Shown here one piece after another: positions 24,758-33,031 of a stretch of 33,031 bases of DNA. This stretch comes from Smittium mucronatum. Taxonomy: Eukaryota; Kickxellomycota; Harpellomycetes; Harpellales; Legeriomycetaceae. Made by a program: the position numbers and the translations under genes. Under the pieces are notes generated by a model, which worked only from the letters and a program-made list of their open reading frames with translations, did no database searches and was not told the DNA's origin. Numbering within the stretch: position 1 is the stretch's first letter; each line of letters starts with the position of its first letter. The stretch lies in the NCBI GenBank assembly GCA_001953115.1, contig LSSL01000754.1, forward strand, positions 1-33,031, given 5' to 3'.

Positions 24758-24974
24758 ATCTAGTCGGACAATATTTGGTGTATATTTTCCCCAATTAATA
24801 TATTTTTGACTTATTTTAGCACTTTCTTGATGGGAGCTTGTATTAACGCTTACTATAACCCAAAAATAAAAAAAAGCACGGAATTTACCATTAGAAATTA
24901 GAACTAAGAATCGAGAAGCTTAAAAAATAGAAGATGTAACTCGAGAGTTTAAAACGGTACAGCCACAAATAAAC

Positions 24975-25102
24975 ATCAAATAAGGGTAGCAAAATTATGT
25001 CACTAAAAAATAACCTCTACCAACCAAATACAGGCTCGAATCACTAAAATTAAAACTTACTAGTGTTATATCACTGGAATTACACCATCTAACACTAAAA
25101 GT
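24975..25102 (+). repeat. Left arm of an inner inverted repeat
   Basis: The arm contains GGCTCGAATCACTAAAATT (25,033-25,051), then AGTGTTATATCACTGGAATT and CACTAAAAG. These recur in the same order as reverse complements in 25,765-25,915. The recurring core is ATCACTRAAAT. It lies inside the MULE and may be one end of a nested TIR element or a subterminal repeat. Confidence 0.55.
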
Positions 25103-25764
25103 ACTGTGTTTTTTTTTATTGAACACTTGCATTATGAAATGTTATGTTTATTTGAAATGAACTTTTTGTTTAAACTTCTTAAATAAATTGTAGTTTCTTA
25201 GCTCATATCAGGTCCAAATTATTTTTGACCTTTATTTGATTATATCAATAAATCCGATAGGATATATTTCTTGATATATTATATATATTATATAAATTAT
25301 AATATTGCCAGTCTATCGATAGCGTTGAGGAGAAAAAATATAATCAATAATTTATACGATCAGCTATATAAGGATAAAGAAATAACTCTTTAGTTCTGTA
25401 ATGGCGAATAATTATATTAATTCCTTGATATAATATTTATGTTATTTAGCATTATGACCTTATTTCTTTATAAAAATTTCAAAAAAAGGTGTACGACTCA
25501 TCTTATAGATAATAATATACAATATAATTATTTATAAGTTTTTTAGCCCAATATAGATCCCAAAAATCATCAAGTTTATTGAAAAATCAAGGAATTTATA
25601 GTCTGGCACAATTATTAGCATGATGTTTTATGAAAGTTATAATTTAGTGATAAAGCATAGTGAAGGTTTCTTTTCGGAAGTTGGCTCTACAATATCAAAA
25701 AAAAATCCCACATTCTTACTCAATTAAAAAACAAATTAAAGCGTCTAATATCAAAAAACACCAA

Positions 25765-25915
25765 ATTTTCAGTGATAGGTGACTTAATTTCAGTGATGAA
25801 ACACTGCGATATTTTAATTTTAATGATAAATCTATAATTTCAGTGATTCGTGCCATTATTTGGTAGTTAAAGGGGGAATTTTAGTTTTTTATCGTCTATT
25901 CCCCTATCAAATAGT
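25765..25915 (-). repeat. Right arm of the inner inverted repeat
   Basis: On the minus strand it reads GGCACGAATCACTGAAATT (around 25,835-25,853), then CAGTGTTTCATCACTGAAATT-like and CACTGAAAA segments, matching the left arm apart from an insertion of about 16 bases. Outer parts (AGGGGAATAG against AAGGGTAG) match more weakly. Arm centres are about 800 bp apart. Confidence 0.55.
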
Positions 25916-26863
25916 ATTCAGTCCAAAACGAAATTTGATTCTTAGGCTAGATTGAAATCATTTATCACTTTTTTCATTTCTTTACACTTTTTTAAATATT
26001 TCTTCAAGATTTCTTGTACCAATTTCTCTAATTATTTGTTATTGTATTAATTGACTTTAAATATATATTTAATGAAATTTATTACCCCTTAGATAAATAA
26101 AAAAAAAATCTAACGATTCATATTGGATATTTTTTGAATGAAATATAGGACTTTAATGACATAAATTTTTTGATTTATATGTCCTATTCAGCCCAGGTAA
26201 TTAAAGCCGATAAAAGTCTTGGATTAAAACTTAATAATATGGGTAGAAAATGCAATAAAAAATAATTAAACTCTTAATTCCAAGATTTATTTTATTCATT
26301 AGTTGAATGTTCTTTAATAAAACCGGTATTGAAAGAATATTTTCAAAGAATATGAAAAACCTGCCCACTCAATAGTGTATATGAATCGAATATTTTTGAT
26401 ATTTTTAAAACGGAAGTCAAAAATGCAATTTTAAATTATTAATTTTTGTATTTTTTCATAAAAAAGATTAAAAAAAACTCTAAATTCATTTTTTCCCCCT
26501 TTTATTTGATATTATTTTATAACTCTCAAATCATAATTAATGTTCCTTAAATCGATTTTCCATATAACTTTTTAGGCTTCAAGGAAATTCTAATAATTAT
26601 GGTATTGTTCATTTAGACGAAGTAGGAAGATTTCGTTGCATATTTGATCTGCCCTTTTTTTTTTGAACTTATGGTTTAAATATAATTACTGGTGGCTCAA
26701 AGAGAATTTTCGAGATAAAGGATATTTGCTTTTCATTTTTTAAATCAGGTTAAGATAAAAGTATAAAAAAGTAATCATCAAAAATATTCTATATTAAAAT
26801 GTCTAACTATTTAGGGTTCTCTATTTCATAATCATAATTAATAATTTCCCTGTTCAACATCCA

Positions 26864-28386
26864 CTAGATGCGAGTATCTTCGGGGCTTATGTAAATAGAA
26901 ACAAAATTTAAATTTTGTAACTCGTTAGAAAATAGCAGTCCCCATACGGCTCAGTAGGTTTTGGTACATTCTGAAACTGTATTTTTTTTGGTCGAATGAA
27001 TTAGTTTTTGATAATGCTTTTAGATTATTTTCGGTGGATAAAAGTATATTTTTCTGACTACTTAAGCGTAAATTTGTCGATTTAAGTGATGAGTAATTCT
27101 GATGTTATCTAAACTTATCTGATTTCTTGTGTTATTATATTTTTTTTCGAAAGCCAGATTTATGTATTCATAAACTCTCAAAAGATCTCCGATTTAAACT
27201 CCTAGATTTTTTTTAAAACAGCATGAGCACCTTCAACCCTTGAAATAGTCCTAATTCTAAAATGTAACTTTCTATCAGTCCGCTCGGGAAAAAAAAATTT
27301 CACTATATGGAATCCAAGTTTTTTTTAAATAAATTAAAAGAGTAAAACTCTGTATTTTTCGAAAAATATTTTTTTTTCAATATGTATTTCGATCACTGAA
27401 ATATATTGTATTGATAAGCTTGTTACAATTCTCGAAACAGTCTCATTTTTTTCTAATTGAATTTTCATATTTTCCATACTCTTAATAATTTTTTTTGTTA
27501 TATTCCAGATACATACAGCATTTTCGGATTCAGGAAATATGTTTATAATTGCATTCACTAGAGCTAAGTTTCTGTCAGTAATTATAGATTTAGGAAATTC
27601 AACTCGAGAGTATATTCTCTTAATATTATCCATCTTCTATTCGAAATATTGATTTAATTAGTTTTTTAAAAAAGTAAAATTTGAATAAGAAGTATTTGTA
27701 GTGTTGAGATCCAAACAAAAACAAGCAAAGACATTTTGAAGCAGTTTGTCTTATATGTATAATACATGATTTAACATATTTTTATTTTTTATTCAGCTCA
27801 ATAGATTTCTCATCTGCGAAAAATAAGCCCGCTAATCTCAATTTTCATCAATTTTATAATTCATATTGAATTTTTATCCTTTAATATTTTGATAAAAACT
27901 GAAATTGGAGATTTAAAACCAAGTTTTTATATTCAGATAGTTCTCAAAAAATTCTAAATAACACTAGAAGAAACTGATTTGTCAGAAAAAACTTTATTTA
28001 TAAGTCTTAATATCTTTTTTGGTGGGACTCCAATATCAGGTAAACAGCTAATTACATCTTTTCTGCCACTATTCAGCCTTCTTTTAAGTGAGGATAGGAA
28101 TTTAGGATCAATATCATGGTTATGACTTAGATCCATTATTTAAATTTCCCTTTTTTTCCATTAACGACCCCTTTAATATTAAAAGGGAAATTCGGTAATT
28201 TAGTTCTATTTTCTTTAATTCTTTTTTCACCATGATGTTAAGTTTTTTACGGTATAATCCATCCTTAAAAGACAAAAAATACACCCTTTTTATTGGAATT
28301 TTATATTTTAACTGAATTTCAATTGCTATAATATATTTCTTGTATTTTGAAAGTGATATCATCTCTAGTTTCAAAATCAAGACCAA
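26864..28386 (-). pseudogene. MULE/FAR1-type DDE transposase, broken
   Basis: The transposase is readable in pieces from N to C terminus. A short lysine-rich N-terminal piece (28,120-28,386) is followed by HNHDIDPKF and IGVPPKKIL (27,954-28,136), the conserved segment before the catalytic core. About 27,706-27,769 reads YYTYKTNCFKMSLLVFVW, equivalent to the family's D-x-TYKTN-F-MPLL block, with the first catalytic Asp replaced by Tyr (27,762-27,764). The second catalytic Asp is kept in FPKSIITDRNLALVNAI (27,574-27,576), followed by CIWNITKKI. From 27,333 the same frame continues through HFRIRTISRVEGAHAVLKK and IGDLLRVYEYINLAFEKKY to a SWIM-like zinc region, CTKTY-x-AVWGLLFSNEL, where the usual C-x-H appears as F-x-N. 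At least six internal stops and two frameshifts are present. Total span of about 500 codons fits the family. Confidence 0.85.
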
Positions 28387-28619
28387 TTATCGACTCCATC
28401 CCTATTATAAAATATAAAATAAGACCGATTTCATAAAATTATTATTTAAACTTTTACCAAAAATATTTTCTATTTGGTATTAATTATTTTTAAAATAAAT
28501 TAAAATTAGTTATTATATTTAGGTTTAACTTTAAATTGAATTTTTTTTTTTCAAAAGCCAAAAAATTCACATCTGGGTATTACTTTTATATCCTTTTTAA
28601 TCAAATAAACCAATTATTT

Positions 28620-28710
28620 ACGAGGATATAATAAAAAATAGCCAATTGGGATAGATTTTTTTGTTATTGGTGCGCAATAATAAAAAGAGTGTGTGTAAAT
28701 AACAACACTC
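28620..28710 (-). repeat. Right terminal inverted repeat of the MULE
   Basis: On the minus strand it begins GAGTGTTGTTATTTACACAC, matching the left terminus with two C/T differences in the first 20 bases. It continues through CTCTTTTTATTATTGCGCA and CCAATTGG to TTTATTATATCCTC. Confidence 0.8.
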
Positions 28711-28718
28711 TTATCATA
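28711..28718. repeat. Right target-site duplication of the MULE (decayed)
   Basis: TTATCATA, six of eight bases identical to CTATTATA at 24,659-24,666; the differences are transitions. Confidence 0.45.
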
Positions 28719-29904
28719 TTTTTAAAATAAACTCCTTGTCTAAAAGCCATTTAGGTATATTCATGTGGTTTTTATACCACTCTAGACATTTCTTCACTAG
28801 ATTTATGTTATATAGTTTTTATATAGAATTAATTCATTTTTATAAAAGATTATATTTATTGTTATATTGGATGTATGAATAATTTGATTAACAATTTTTA
28901 ATATCATTTTATAAATTATATATAATAAATTTTTAAAGAATAAAGTAATTTTCTCTTAAACTCACAATAATTTTTATCGCTTTTTCCAGCTTATGACAAT
29001 TTCTTTGCTATTATATCATATTTTTGCAATTTTTTGGTAATAATAAATAAAAATTTCTTAAAATTTTCAAATAATATATATTTATTATTTTATTTTAAAA
29101 AAATGCGATGTATAAAGAAAAATAACTAAGCTCTATATTTCAATAAAATTAAAAATAGCAAAATCAATATAAAACATCATTGTTTTGACTTTGATTTCAT
29201 AATATTATTATCTAAAATGTTTTGCATACCGATCCTTGTTTCCCATAGCAACTAGAAGCATTTTTATTATGAAAAATTGATTATCGAATGAAAAGATGAT
29301 TTAATAATGTATTAATATTTCTTATTAAAACAAAACAAACTTATTTTAAATTATAGGTTCTAATCTGTTAGTAAAAAGAATATTTTCTGAATTTAAATTG
29401 ATAATATAATTATATTTATAACCTTTTTCTAAAAGATTATTATATTAAAAATTAGATAAAGAATATTTTATTGATATAATATACATTAGGGAGCTCATAG
29501 AATATTTTGATTTTAAATTTTTGATTTTATAATCAAATAATTTTTCTTTTGTCAATCTTGGAGTTTTAATATTTTTTTGTCTCACTGATTAATACTAATA
29601 ATTCAATGAAAATATTGAATATGGATTTTAATATTTTGTTTCTAAAGATAATCTATTAGATAAATCTGTTTTGATAAGTGTTTTAATTTATTACTGCTTT
29701 AATTAATAATTGAAATTCATTAATTAGAAAATTTAATGTATGACTTATTAAGAATGTTTAAAAATTAAATCCGCTTGCATTATTCCAAAAAATTATTGAT
29801 AACTCCTTCTAAAAATATATCAAAATTTAATTAAAACCCAACAAACAGACATGGAAAATATAAAATATTAATACTTTTTTTTTATAAATTGTAATTTTGA
29901 TAAT
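28719..29904. other. AT-rich stretch with one short possible coding relic
   Basis: Mostly featureless AT-rich DNA between the MULE and the LINE remnant. On the minus strand at about 28,717-28,818 a stop-free run of 33 codons includes LVKKCLEWYKNHMNIPKWLL and ends at the MULE boundary. Two Trp, a Cys, a His and a Pro in so short a run are unusual for random AT-rich DNA. No family is recognised. The missing reverse-transcriptase half of the adjoining LINE might have decayed here, but no motif shows it. Confidence 0.4.
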
Positions 29905-30966
29905 AATGAAATTACACTCTGTATTATTCGACATAAGATCAGATATTCCGAGATTTTTATTTTCTGCTTACCAGTTTTCATTGCTTCTTAGTCCGAAGTA
30001 GAATATATGATTAATCATTATTCTTATTTCACCCATATTATATCTTGATCCGGAATAATTTGCTGCTTCTTCCATTCTATGGTATATTCCTATTCTAGAT
30101 ACAAATTTTCTTGAAGTGGGAATGTTAATATTGAAGTCCTCTAGAATTATTTATATTTTAAATTGAAATTTATCCCTTTCAGAGAGTTCTAAAATTCCAT
30201 CTTTGGATATTGAGCGCCTAAAAACAGCACCTTCTATGTGCAGATTCGTCAACTGCATGCCAAATTTATTTCCATCATGATAATTACCATTAAAAATACC
30301 AGATTCATATGTTTGAGAATATTTAAACTCGCTTACGAGTGGTCCAGACTTATTCCTGCAGCCAATATTAGTAAAGTACCGCCTTTTGTGATGGCAGTTT
30401 TAGCCTCAATACAAGAGTATCCAGGTAGTCTATATCTGATGTTTTTTTGTTTAAAAATGTTCCCTGTAGTGCCAGAATATCTGGCTGGGCTGATTGAGGT
30501 ATTTCTTAAGCTCTTCTACGGATTTTTTTATGCCTCTGAAATTAAATTTCATAATCCTGAGGTTATTATTAAGTCCATAATTACGGGCATTTAATTTGGG
30601 TCTTAATTCATCATTCATCAAATTTTAGATTTGAGAATTAGCGCCAATGAAATTCGAAGATCGAAATTTTTTATTTTTTTCTTGTCGAATTTCGGAAATT
30701 AATATATTTTCAATTTTTTTGATTTCATCTGGGTGCGGATTTATTTTTTTATGGTCACACGACCAAATCTCGTGATGCCATTTACCGTTGCTCTGTTTTA
30801 TATTTTTGATTGTAAGTTTATCTTCCCTAGAGGAAGAATTATACATAATTATCTGTTTAACTGTCTGCTTTTTGAGTTCTTGTATGTTGAGCACGAGTAG
30901 TTTATCTAATTTTTTTCTAGGCTTTTTTTGGTATTTCGTTATTTCGTTAAATTTTTTCAATTTCAT
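29905..30966 (-). pseudogene. LINE endonuclease domain (APE/EEP type), broken
   Basis: The domain would nick target DNA to prime reverse transcription. A 113-codon open piece (30,625-30,966) with a lysine-rich N-terminal part precedes the domain. Then KFNFRGIKKSVEELKKYL (about 30,505-30,555) and, after a frame change, ILALQGTFLNKK and GYSCIEAKTAITKGGTLLIL correspond to the opening strands and the ALQET-type block; the catalytic Glu of that block appears as Gly. Further on, ILEDFNINIPTSRKF keeps the D-F-N triad (30,130-30,138), YSGSRY stands for the GTR block, MINHIFYF (about 30,000-30,015) for the I-DHI block with D to N, and GISDL (about 29,936-29,947) for the terminal SDH with H to L. Frameshifts and stops make it inactive. 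The motif order makes the family call secure. Confidence 0.75.
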
Positions 30967-30999
30967 AAAATCTTAATTTTGATGCTTGATTGAGTCAAT

Positions 31000-32264
31000 C
31001 ATATATCTGGCTGTATTTGATCATATTGATCGTATACATTGATTTCCGATGAATACGGTATATCGGAGTCTATTCTTTCATTCTCGTAAAAATATGCCTT
31101 ATTTTTTATTGGTGGGCTCGAATTTTCTTAACCATCAGTCATTGCAGAGGGTGAATTGAGCATCATTTTATAATCTATTTAAGAAGATGCAGTATTTGTC
31201 TTATTGTTGCCAGATATAAGTATTTTTTCACTAATTATTTGTTGACTTTGAGAAATAATTCCTTTAAGGTGTTTTAATTGAGTACCTTCAGGTTTATTAG
31301 GCATACTATTAATTATAGTGTCTACTTCTTTATTTAAATAAGAAGTTTTTTGTACTTTGATGGTCATTTCATCGACCTCGGAACTTCCCAATGCTTCCTC
31401 ATTATTATTGTTATCGGAATATATAAGGTTACTCTCTTGAAAGTATCTGTCATTAAATTTAATTCCGAAATTTTGATTTTTCTGATTTTTCTGATTTTTG
31501 GGGACGGTATTTTGACCGGAAGTTTCCCTCCTACGTTCAATTGCTTTTTCAGTTTGTTTTATCGAGGTAATTGATCTTTTTAATTTAAACGCTATCAAGT
31601 TAATTTCATTATTAATTGCTGATTTGCTCCTTTTTTTAAGCTCTGGGTACTCCGACTTCCAATGATCCATATTTTTGCAATAGCTGCAAGCATTCTTGCA
31701 GTATTTGTAGAAGACTTTGATTCTTCCTTCCTCATGATCTAGGAAGCTCGGCAATACTATGTTTTTATCATCATCGTTTTTTTAAAAGACCCTTAATTCC
31801 ATATGTCAGACATTCTATGGTCCCCTTTTTGCACCATGCACTGATGTGGCATATTGTGTCAAAGGGTGAAAGAATCTTGGTTTTTTAGGTCTGTAATATC
31901 TTTGATACCAAGATCCCCACAATTAGAGATTTTTATAATCACTAAATCTTGCTCTATCCGAACTTTTTGGTACAGTTCGACACGGCTTTTATTAAAAATT
32001 AATGCCTTAGATATAAAGATATTGGCGTCGTCTGTATTATCAAGGATGAAATACGTTTTTTTTGCCCTAAGGTAATCCTTTCTCATGTGGTATATGTCAG
32101 ATATATACCGTAAGTCATATTTGATGTCATTTACTTAGTCATCCTTGAATTGGCTCCAGGAACAGATATTTTGCGGTTTGATAATCAACCCAAAACTTCT
32201 TTAGGCATTTTTTTTCCCAGTCATGGATCAGATTTTTAACTGAGACCTCTGAATAGAGGCTCAT
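31000..32264 (-). pseudogene. LINE ORF1-like protein with CCHC zinc knuckle, broken
   Basis: This region probably encodes the nucleic-acid-binding protein of the element. It is read in fragments. A 41-codon piece starts at Met 32,264 (KKFWVDYQTAKYLFLEPIQG) and is followed by a stop. A 75-codon piece (31,859-32,086) contains DYLRAKKTYFILDNTDDANI and is arranged like an RNA-binding fold. A frame change gives ICHISAWCKKGTIECLTYG. The longest piece is 191 codons (31,179-31,754) with CSYCKNMDHWKSEY, a CX2CX4HX4C knuckle at residues 23-36 whose last Cys is Tyr, followed by a lysine/asparagine-rich, probably disordered tail. Reading continues past the stop into ENSSPPIKNKAYFYENERID to about 31,000. 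The context immediately upstream of an endonuclease supports ORF1 or the N-terminal part of a single ORF. The RNA-binding-fold suggestion is inference only. Confidence 0.65.
31474..31499. repeat. 9-bp tandem repeat inside ORF1 (Lys-Asn-Gln repeats)
   Basis: TGATTTTTC is repeated three times, the last unit incomplete. On the coding minus strand it gives KNQKNQKNQN. Its length is a multiple of three, so it preserves the frame. Confidence 0.75.
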
Positions 32265-32508
32265 GTCAATAATTCTTTGGAATTTGGGCGTATTCTTTTT
32301 TTGGGATTTCTACTTTTGTATTTTTTTTGGTTCTATAATTCTTTGACTTATTTTGGGTGTCGGCCGAATATCGGCTCTGAGTCCCAGGGAAGTTTAACAC
32401 CACTTGGTTTTGAAGACCCGTGGTGGACTTACTTGCAGCGTTCCCTAAATCAACCTAAGACAATAATGGCCTGATACGTTTAGAGAGTATTGGCTCCTCC
32501 ATGGTTGG

Positions 32509-32577
32509 TTTTTTTTTTTTTACAGGAAATTTATTTTGAAGTTAATAAACAGTTATAATAATTAATTTAAAAAAATT
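32509..32577 (-). promoter_or_regulatory. 3' UTR, AATAAA signal and poly(A) tail of the LINE at the right end
   Basis: On the minus strand the stop codon is followed by about 56 AT-rich bases containing AATAAA (32,530-32,535). After eight more bases comes a 13-base A run (32,509-32,521). This places the 3' end of the element at 32,509. Confidence 0.75.
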
Positions 32578-33030
32578 TCAACCAACTCCCCTCTGCCGCT
32601 CTAGCAGCTCCATACCTCGAGGGCATTGGTTCAAGGGGGCTGGTGAATCACTTAAACTCTGGAGCTTAAGTGTTCGTGGCACACGAATGCCAATCAGAAA
32701 TTTGGCTGTTTCCAGCACAAATTTATGATCAGCGGTGTCAGCTTGGAGCTGACTTAAAGTATGTTTAGACTACTCCCCAAGGAGTTTTCCAACTATCCCC
32801 AATCGGGATTCATTGAAATTAGAAAGTTGTTTTTTTATGTCTGAGCGGATCGGTGCAGGTATGAACCAGCAGATCGTTTCGTTTCGCTGTCTATCCCATC
32901 GAGAGCAATTTAATAGGATGTGTTCGACAGTTTCAGGCACATCGGTTTTGAAGAATCTGCAATTTTTTTTAAATTTTTCATCAAAAATTTTTATATTGGG
33001 TAGTCGCTGGACGGTTCAGAAGGTCCCCAT
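32578..33030 (-). pseudogene. C-terminal end of a LINE reverse transcriptase ORF, two in-frame stops
   Basis: This is a second, better preserved copy of the LINE end at 2-609. It reads in one frame from the window edge to TGA at 32,578-32,580: TVQRLPNIKIFDEKFKKN, then CRFFKTDVPETVEHILLNC (zinc motif with the second Cys replaced by Phe), CSRWDRQRNETICWF, VGKLLGE, FVLETAKFLIGIRV and CPRGMELLERQRGVG at the end. Only two stops interrupt it: TGA where the relative has Trp (F-W-TVQR), and TAG after VGKLLGE. No frameshift is present in about 450 bases, so this copy is much younger than its surroundings. The 5' part lies beyond the window. The intact frame, AATAAA and poly(A) tail point to a recent insertion. 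Confidence 0.85.
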
Positions 33031-33031
33031 T

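Larger units (their letters stand above)
24667..28710 (-). mobile_element. Degenerate Mutator-like (MULE) DNA transposon, 4.04 kb
   Basis: This element is delimited by inverted termini that match over about 90 bp and encloses a transposase relic on the minus strand (26,864-28,386) with MULE/FAR1-family motifs. The transposase would cut and paste the element by a DDE mechanism. About 2.2 kb lies between the transposase stop and the left terminus. That region holds the inner inverted arms at about 24,975-25,915, which may be a nested insertion; without it the element would be near 3.1 kb, typical for an autonomous MULE. The transposase has frameshifts, stops and lost catalytic and zinc residues, so the copy cannot mobilise itself. 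Confidence 0.8.
29905..32508 (-). mobile_element. 5' half of a LINE: ORF1 and endonuclease, no reverse transcriptase
   Basis: Minus-strand order from high to low coordinates: an ORF1-like region with a zinc knuckle (about 31,000-32,264), a short linker, then an apurinic-endonuclease-like domain (about 29,905-30,600). This is the order expected at the 5' end of a two-function non-LTR element. The sequence then passes into AT-rich DNA without a recognisable reverse transcriptase. Its 5' side abuts the poly(A) tail of another LINE at 32,509. Non-LTR copies are usually truncated at the 5' end, so a copy that keeps the 5' half and lacks the 3' half implies later deletion, decay or rearrangement. 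Plus-strand open stretches here are antisense shadows. Confidence 0.7.

Noticed and set aside
30238..32474. Plus-strand open frames at 30,238-30,594, 30,788-30,976, 31,350-31,574, 31,854-32,075 and 32,277-32,474
   Set aside because: They are antisense to the minus-strand LINE, where the endonuclease and zinc-knuckle motifs are read.

Overview
This 33 kb window looks like a transposon graveyard from a very AT-rich eukaryotic genome. No intact host gene, tRNA, rRNA or CRISPR array can be supported. Every segment with clear coding ancestry is a broken transposable element. The families are non-LTR (LINE-type) retrotransposons with an APE-type endonuclease, a zinc knuckle and a reverse-transcriptase C-terminal zinc motif, plus a Mutator-like (MULE) DNA transposon. 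The MULE/FAR1-type transposase and the zinc-knuckle LINE ORF resemble families I associate with repeat-rich fungi such as arbuscular mycorrhizal fungi (Glomeromycotina). That assignment is inference from memory and is not proven by the sequence.

Layout. (1) 1-609, + strand: the C-terminal end of a LINE reverse-transcriptase ORF. It is followed at about 676-940 by an older, strongly AT-shifted copy of the same 3' end. (2) About 1,010-13,907: AT-rich desert with small repeats and only doubtful coding relics. (3) 13,908-15,037: a GC-richer retroposed element in minus orientation, with a poly(A) tail, an AATAAA signal and a perfect 12-bp target-site duplication. It is interrupted by a 350-N gap whose two edges carry the same 72 bp, so the gap may be an assembly artefact. 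(4) 15,038-24,658: AT-rich desert with short tandem repeats and one hairpin-rich patch at 18,452-18,597. (5) 24,659-28,718: a degenerate MULE with roughly 90-bp terminal inverted repeats and a decayed 8-bp target duplication. It carries a minus-strand transposase pseudogene (26,864-28,386) and an inner pair of inverted arms (about 24,975-25,102 and 25,765-25,915). (6) 28,719-29,904: AT-rich, with one short possible coding relic abutting the MULE. (7) About 29,905-32,508, minus strand: the 5' half of a LINE (ORF1 with zinc knuckle, then endonuclease) without a recognisable reverse transcriptase. (8) 32,509-33,031, minus strand: the 3' end of a further LINE copy with poly(A) tail, related to the copy at 1-609, lying head-to-tail with element (7).

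How the parts relate. The LINE ends at 1-609, about 810-880 and 32,578-33,030 share a C-terminal motif around PLNQCPxGxELL, and the retroposed element at 13,920-15,025 carries a recognisable version of it. One LINE lineage may therefore have supplied several of the insertions. The graded decay of these copies towards A+T (fresh at the right end, heavily altered at 676-940) offers an explanation for the deserts: older transposons eroded past recognition.
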